Assembly: GCA_031213475.1 (NCBI GenBank)
Contig: JARUPZ010000018.1
Location: forward strand, 4,625,680-4,689,679
Source of the DNA: Nereocystis luetkeana
Lineage: Eukaryota > Sar > Phaeophyceae > Laminariales > Laminariaceae
Reading direction: 5' to 3'
DNA: 64,000 bases
Positions 63,616 to 64,000 of the stretch are shown one piece after another. Numbering within the stretch: the first letter of the stretch is position 1; each line of letters begins with the position of its first letter. The translations under genes were made by a program, and so were the position numbers. The notes below the pieces were generated by a model. The model ran no database searches, was not told the DNA's origin, and saw nothing but the letters and a program-made list of their open reading frames with translations.

Positions 63616-64000
63616 AGGAACAAGAGCAGCGGAGAGGGAGCGAGAAAAAGAAGCTGAAGATACGTGGTTGGCACGAGAGAGCGATCGATACATGTACGCC
63701 ATTCTCTGATCGGCATCGTATAGGGAATGCCGATGATGATGATGATGCTCGAACGCGTGGTTGAATGCTCTGCCCCGCACCGGTGAACTTTTCGACCCCG
63801 GAGGAAGAAACCATATTAATATTTCGTCGTGAAATGATGACAGCCAGAACACACCATTTTATTTTTTTATTGTGCGTGGGTGTTGCGTTGATGTGTGTTG
63901 AAGCACCATCAAAGACAAGATGCTTGCTGCACGTATTACATACTCTCCCGGCGCGCGATGGCTGGATAAGCACGGCGCCCCACAAAGCCTCATCGATGCC
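62293..64000. other. Right end of window, possible but unresolved coding
   Basis: Frames at 62596-62838, 62672-62974 (plus), 62641-63192 (minus) and 63182-63360 (plus, ending at a GTGAGA donor-like site after CTCGAG) have protein-like composition, but no family, start or splice chain could be fixed. They might be exons of a second host gene. An IR-B scrap lies at about 62405-62435. Confidence 0.3.
63575..63620. repeat. (CTG)n microsatellite
   Basis: About twelve GCT/CTG units ending GCAGG; the poly-Leu and poly-Gln frames across it are artefacts. A (GAT)n run lies at 63730-63745. Confidence 0.9.

Noticed and set aside
63445-63852. Poly-Leu/poly-Gln ORFs over the CTG repeat
   Set aside because: Created by the microsatellite; no start context or neighbouring domain.
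1-64000. CRISPR arrays, operons, rRNA genes, phage or plasmid origins
   Set aside because: No regularly spaced direct repeats with unique spacers, no rRNA-like blocks and no bacterial gene organisation seen; spliced eukaryotic gene structure instead.

Overview
The window is nuclear DNA from a large, repeat-choked eukaryotic genome. Genes are spliced with GT-AG introns of several hundred bases, tRNA-headed SINEs and several LINE families are present, and there are no operons, Shine-Dalgarno sites or compact gene arrays. A multicellular stramenopile, most likely a brown alga, is my best guess from the intron sizes, the LINE styles and the one host gene; this is inference, not proof.

Only one host gene could be assembled with confidence: a plus-strand LONELY GUY (LOG)-family phosphoribohydrolase of 184 codons in six exons (1013-1067, 1377-1468, 34058-34201, 35228-35333, 36057-36107, 36665-36771). 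All splice phases agree and all junctions are GT-AG. Its second intron would be 32.6 kb (1469-34057), so the first half of the window is essentially one intron filled with mobile DNA.

Layout: 0-1.5 kb, LOG exons 1 and 2; 1.5-34 kb, giant intron with SINE-1 and SINE-2 copies, two miniature element families (one with TTAA ends like piggyBac), arrays of a poly(C)-tailed repeat, two near-identical reverse transcriptase pieces framed by inverted repeats (LINE-B), and on the opposite strand (26-31 kb) a decayed retroelement carrying a NADAR domain next to a retropepsin; 34-36.8 kb, LOG exons 3-6; 36.8-41.9 kb, largely featureless DNA with unassigned ORFs; 41.9-43.4 kb, a foldback element; 46.6-49.7 kb, a decayed minus-strand LINE (LINE-A) with a TIR element inside it; 51-52 kb, LINE fragments nested at a G-tract; 53-55.5 kb, SINEs and a G-rich minisatellite; 55.6-59.2 kb, a decayed plus-strand LINE (LINE-C) with zinc finger, RT and a restriction-like endonuclease region; 59-64 kb, more miniature elements and unassigned sequence.

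The repeats keep inserting into each other, which gives natural before/after comparisons. These show tiny TA-flanked insertions (TA-CCWGG-TA, TA-CTG-TA and longer versions) that look like transposon excision footprints, and LINEs that both end in and land on C-tracts. Copy numbers and similarities are by eye; no alignment or database search was run.
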